Assembly (NCBI GenBank): GCA_016210395.1
Contig: JACQUI010000308.1
Span: 1-9,359, forward strand
Reading direction: 5' to 3'
From: Chloroflexota bacterium
GTDB taxonomy: Bacteria > Chloroflexota > Dehalococcoidia > Lucifugimonadales > JACPCL1
DNA length: 9,359 bases
Below, piece by piece: positions 6,664-9,359 of the stretch. Every line of letters starts with the position of its first letter. The stretch's first letter is position 1. Under the pieces are notes generated by a model. It ran no database searches. It was not told the origin of the DNA and was given only the letters and a program-made list of their open reading frames with translations. Both the position numbers and the translations under genes were made by a program.

Positions 6664-8580
6664 ATGTGTGGGATCTGCGGCGCCGTAGGCCCAGTGCCAC
6701 CCGACGACCTGTGCCAGCGAGTCGAGCGCATGAACTGCGCCCTCACGCATCGCGGCCCCGACAGCCAGGGCTCTTTTGTTGACAAGGGCGGCGCGCTGGC
6801 CATGCGCCGCCTGGCGATCATTGACCTGCAGACCGGCGACCAGCCAATCTCCAACGAGAACGGCACGGTCTGGGTCATCCTGAACGGCGAAATCTACAAC
6901 TACGTGGAGCTGACTGCGGACCTGGACCGGCGCGGCCACCGGTTCAAGACCAGGTCCGATACAGAGGCCATCGTCCACGCCTATGAAGAATACGGGGAAG
7001 CCACACCGCAACACCTGGAGGGTATGTTCGCCTTCGCCATCTACGACGCCAGGGATGGCTCACTGTTCATGGCCCGCGACCGCTTCGGGGAGAAGCCGCT
7101 CTTCTACTGGCGCAACGGCGATACCCTTGTGTTCAGCAGCGAGGTGCGCAGCCTGCTGGAGTGGCCTGGAATCCCAAGAAAGGTTGACCAGGAGGCCCTT
7201 GGCTACTACCTGCGTGTGGGCCACACGCCCTGCCCTCTCACCCTGCTGAGAGACGTCTGCGAGTTGCCGCCTGCATCGTGGCTGCTGTGGCGGGACGGCC
7301 AGGCCACCGTGCGCCCCTACTATGTCCCGCACTATGAGCCGAGCCCTAATCTCCTGGAAGATGGGGCTGCAATCGAAGCGGTCCGCTCGGCGCTGGACAA
7401 GGCTGTCCGAAGGCAGATGCGCAGCGATGTGCCCCTGGGCGCATTCCTCTCGGGGGGCATAGACTCCAGCACCGTCGTTGCCCTGCTCCAGGCCAACTCG
7501 TCACGGCCTGTGAAGACCTACACGCTGCAGAACGAGGACGCCGCGTTTGACGAGAGCGACTTGGCTGCGTCTGTGGCCAGGCATCTCGGCACCGAACATC
7601 ACGTTGTTCCGGTGAAGAACTCGGGGTTCTCTCCCGATGACGTCTGGCGGATTGTCGAGCACGTGGGCATGCCCCTCATTGACGAGTCCGCTATTCCCGC
7701 GTACCTGCTCAGCAAAGCTGCCAGACAGGAAGTCACGGTGTGTCTGACCGGAGACGGTGGCGATGAGATGTTCGGCGGCTACCGGGTCTTTCCCTGGGGC
7801 CTCACGGTGCATCGCATCGGGAGGCTGCCTTCACCGCTGCTGACAGTTGCCGGCGCGGCCCTGGCTCCGGCCGCAAGCATTCCGTTAATGCCTGGCGCAT
7901 CTTTCATGAGGAAGGCCAAACGCGCCTTTGACGCCGCTTCCCAACCCGGTTTGCAGCAATTCGTCACCATCAACTCCATCTTCCTGCCATCGGAAATCCG
8001 CGAGCTGGCCACCGGGCCGGAAGTAACCAATGCGGCCTGCGGCGACACGCATAGAATCGTAGAGCTGCCGGAGGGCGCTTCATCGTGGAGCACGTTTCGC
8101 ACACTCATGTACTACCGCTTGAAGAACAACCTGCCGCAGATCATGCTGGTGAAAGGCGACCGCATGAGCATGGCCGCCTCTCTGGAGCTGCGCGCGCCGC
8201 TTCTCGACGTCGCTGTCGCAGACGTGGCCTCCAAACTCCCTGACAAGCATCTCCTCCGGGGCAAGGTGGGCAAACACGTCCTGCGGGAGGTAGCCCGCCC
8301 TCTCCTGCCCGAGGCGGTGTTCTCCCATCCGAAGACCGGCTTCGGCATACCGCTTCACCGGTACCGCAATGATGCGCTGGCGGACTTCGCCCAGCAGCTC
8401 TTTTCGGAACGCCCAGGGCCGCTGGAACTGCTGTCGCCCCAGGGTCTCAGCAACGTCCTGCGCCTGGGACTCAGCCGTTCCCAAGACCACGCCGATATTT
8501 CGGTATACCGCGCCCTCACCCAGCTCTGGACGCTTGTCCAGCTTGCTGCGTGGGCGCACCGGTTCAAGGTGGCGGTGTAG
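6664..8580 (+). CDS. asnB: Asparagine synthase (glutamine-hydrolysing) family amidotransferase
   Basis: A 638-residue class II glutamine amidotransferase fused to an ATP-pyrophosphatase synthetase domain. The start at 6664 is fixed by the N-terminal nucleophile: MCGICG gives Cys2 after Met removal; the longer open frame from 6532 would bury it. Glutaminase motifs: HRGPD (29-33), RRLAIIDL (48-55), NGEIYN (74-79), SDTE (98-101), ARDRFGEKPLFY (137-148). Synthetase motifs: PP-loop SGGIDSS (263-269), LTGDGGDEMFGGYR (361-374), LVKGDRMSMAASLELRAPLLD (495-515) and HPKTGFGIP (555-563). True asparagine synthetases of this type make Asn from Asp, Gln and ATP. Copies inside polysaccharide loci are often assumed to amidate sugar carboxylates (uronamides), which fits this context better. 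Odd point: where EPS-type AsnB proteins commonly have DEP before the (S)SAIP segment, this one has GMP (335-337). It follows the GT4 stop by 7 bases. Enzyme class firm; substrate inferred. Confidence 0.94.
   Translation: MCGICGAVGPVPPDDLCQRVERMNCALTHRGPDSQGSFVDKGGALAMRRLAIIDLQTGDQPISNENGTVWVILNGEIYNYVELTADLDRRGHRFKTRSDTEAIVHAYEEYGEATPQHLEGMFAFAIYDARDGSLFMARDRFGEKPLFYWRNGDTLVFSSEVRSLLEWPGIPRKVDQEALGYYLRVGHTPCPLTLLRDVCELPPASWLLWRDGQATVRPYYVPHYEPSPNLLEDGAAIEAVRSALDKAVRRQMRSDVPLGAFLSGGIDSSTVVALLQANSSRPVKTYTLQNEDAAFDESDLAASVARHLGTEHHVVPVKNSGFSPDDVWRIVEHVGMPLIDESAIPAYLLSKAARQEVTVCLTGDGGDEMFGGYRVFPWGLTVHRIGRLPSPLLTVAGAALAPAASIPLMPGASFMRKAKRAFDAASQPGLQQFVTINSIFLPSEIRELATGPEVTNAACGDTHRIVELPEGASSWSTFRTLMYYRLKNNLPQIMLVKGDRMSMAASLELRAPLLDVAVADVASKLPDKHLLRGKVGKHVLREVARPLLPEAVFSHPKTGFGIPLHRYRNDALADFAQQLFSERPGPLELLSPQGLSNVLRLGLSRSQDHADISVYRALTQLWTLVQLAAWAHRFKVAV
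8566..8572 (+). promoter_or_regulatory. Probable ribosome binding site supporting the GTG start at 8583
   Basis: AAGGTGG differs from the consensus AAGGAGG by one base and ends 10 bases before GTG 8583. It lies inside the last codons of the AsnB-family gene. It supports choosing GTG directly after the upstream stop rather than a later ATG (8769), which would delete the start of the alcohol-dehydrogenase domain. Confidence 0.55.
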
Positions 8581-8582
8581 CC

Positions 8583-9359
8583 GTGCGCCAGGTCGTCCAG
8601 TACCAGGCCACAGGTAAGATAGAGACCATTGAGGTCCCGGAGCCAGCCCTTCAATCGGGCGGCATCCTCGTGCGCACCGCCTGCTCTGTCCTCAGCCCCG
8701 GCACCGAGCGAGCGTCTCTGGAGTTTGGCCGGCAAAGCCTGACCCAAAAAGCGGTGCGCCGCCCGGACATGGTGGGCCGTGTGCTCCAAAAGGCCCGCCG
8801 CGACGGCCTTCTTGCCACCTTCCGCGAGGTGCAGAACCGGATGCAGCGCCCCTCCCCTACCGGGTACAGCTCCGCGGGCATCGTCATGGGGGTCGGCGAA
8901 GGTGTGCAAGGGTTCAAAGTTGGCGACGCCGTGGCGTGCGCGGGCAACCAGTACGCCTACCACGCGGAGGTAGCCTTCGTCCCGCAGAACCTTGCGGTGC
9001 CCGTTCCCCAGGGCGTGTCCCTTGACCACGCCGCGTTCTGCACCCTCGGGGCCATCGCCATGCAGGGCGTGAGGATTGGTGGCATCGGGCTGGGCGAGCG
9101 AGTGGCCGTGGTCGGCCTTGGCCTCGTCGGCCAACTCACCGTGCAGATCGCTAAGGCTGCCGGCGCCAGGGTGCTCGCCGTTGACCTGAACCCATCCAGG
9201 GTGGAGATGGCGCGCTCCCTGGGCGCGGACGTGGCCGTGCTTCGCGCGGACGCAGAGAGCGCCGCCGAGGCGTTCAGCCAGGGGTACGGCGTGGACGCCG
9301 TCCTGCTGACCGCGGCCACGCAAAGCGCCGATCCAGTGAACCTGGCGGCCGCCATCGCC
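8583..9359 (+). CDS. Zinc-binding alcohol-dehydrogenase-like (bi-domain) oxidoreductase, 3' end outside window
   Basis: The first 259 residues of an MDR/alcohol-dehydrogenase-like protein; the frame is open to the last base, so the gene is truncated by the window, not broken. The N-terminus (MRQVVQYQATGKIETIEVPE) and TACSVLSPGTERASLEFGRQ (32-51) match the polysaccharide-locus group annotated as bi-domain-containing oxidoreductases. So do KARRDGLLATF (70-80), the segment PTGYSSAGIVMGVGEGVQGF (92-111), GDAVACAG (114-121) and the Rossmann nucleotide-binding motif VAVVGLGLVGQLTV (174-187). In that group the alcohol-dehydrogenase half is followed by a Gfo/Idh/MocA oxidoreductase half, giving a protein of about 700 residues; here the second half would lie beyond the edge. 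No structural-zinc cysteine lobe is seen. GTG starts two bases after the AsnB stop. Likely an NAD(P)-dependent sugar or nucleotide-sugar oxidoreductase in the same glycan pathway; the substrate is not known. Confidence 0.88.
   Translation, partial: MRQVVQYQATGKIETIEVPEPALQSGGILVRTACSVLSPGTERASLEFGRQSLTQKAVRRPDMVGRVLQKARRDGLLATFREVQNRMQRPSPTGYSSAGIVMGVGEGVQGFKVGDAVACAGNQYAYHAEVAFVPQNLAVPVPQGVSLDHAAFCTLGAIAMQGVRIGGIGLGERVAVVGLGLVGQLTVQIAKAAGARVLAVDLNPSRVEMARSLGADVAVLRADAESAAEAFSQGYGVDAVLLTAATQSADPVNLAAAIA

Noticed and set aside
6787..6811. 8-base GC-only inverted repeat (GGCGGCGC and GCGCCGCC, 9-base loop) early in the AsnB gene
   Set aside because: It encodes the conserved GGALAMRRL region and is not rare in GC-rich coding DNA; no T-run follows.
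5727..6878. A 383-codon open frame on the minus strand across the second GT4 and the start of the AsnB gene
   Set aside because: It is antisense to two well-recognised proteins, has no family motifs, and is the kind of long shadow frame expected in GC-rich coding DNA.
8355..9323. A 322-codon open frame on the minus strand over the AsnB end and the oxidoreductase
   Set aside because: It lies opposite two clear family proteins; its His- and Ala-rich composition has no recognisable motif.

Overview
The window is a tightly packed, single-direction stretch of a surface-polysaccharide (exopolysaccharide, O-antigen or capsule type) biosynthesis locus from a bacterium of moderately high GC (about 60 % by eye). 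Six protein-coding genes, all on the + strand, fill it from base 36 to the right edge. No intergenic gap exceeds 7 bases, and three of the five junctions overlap or have only 2 bases between them. No RNA gene, CRISPR array, insertion sequence, promoter or intrinsic terminator is visible, so this is probably the interior of a longer operon. The taxon cannot be fixed from sequence alone. The style of the proteins (GT-C enzyme with an RNW..TGNPVYP motif, bi-domain oxidoreductase, heparinase-fold protein, EPS-type AsnB) fits environmental lineages such as Chloroflexota, but this is a low-confidence impression.

Layout: (1) 36-1499, GT4 glycosyltransferase with an unusual C-terminal membrane anchor; (2) 1499-3346, polytopic GT-C/GT39-like membrane glycosyltransferase; (3) 3340-5475, heparinase II/III-family protein without a signal peptide; (4) 5478-6656, a second GT4 glycosyltransferase, GTG start; (5) 6664-8580, class II asparagine synthase (AsnB-type) amidotransferase; (6) 8583-9359, N-terminal part of a zinc-binding-alcohol-dehydrogenase-like protein of the bi-domain oxidoreductase family, cut by the window edge.

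How they may work together (inference): the two GT4 enzymes would add sugars from nucleotide donors on the cytoplasmic side, and the GT-C enzyme would transfer a lipid-linked sugar on the outer face. The oxidoreductase and the AsnB-type enzyme would modify sugars, for example by oxidation and by amidation of a uronic acid. The heparinase-fold protein is a polysaccharide lyase relative whose usual substrates contain uronic acids. A lyase-family protein and a carboxylate-amidating family in one operon together suggest a uronate-containing glycan. Wzx flippase, Wzy polymerase, priming transferase and Wza/Wzc export genes are not in this window.

The most unusual points are the membrane-tailed GT4, the heparinase-family protein that appears cytoplasmic, a perfect 12-base inverted repeat inside the heparinase gene, a small hairpin abutting the GTG start of gene 4, and sequence departures in active-site motifs of the GT4 and AsnB proteins. 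No wholly new system is demonstrated. The lyase/AsnB/oxidoreductase combination is the best candidate for undescribed glycan chemistry.
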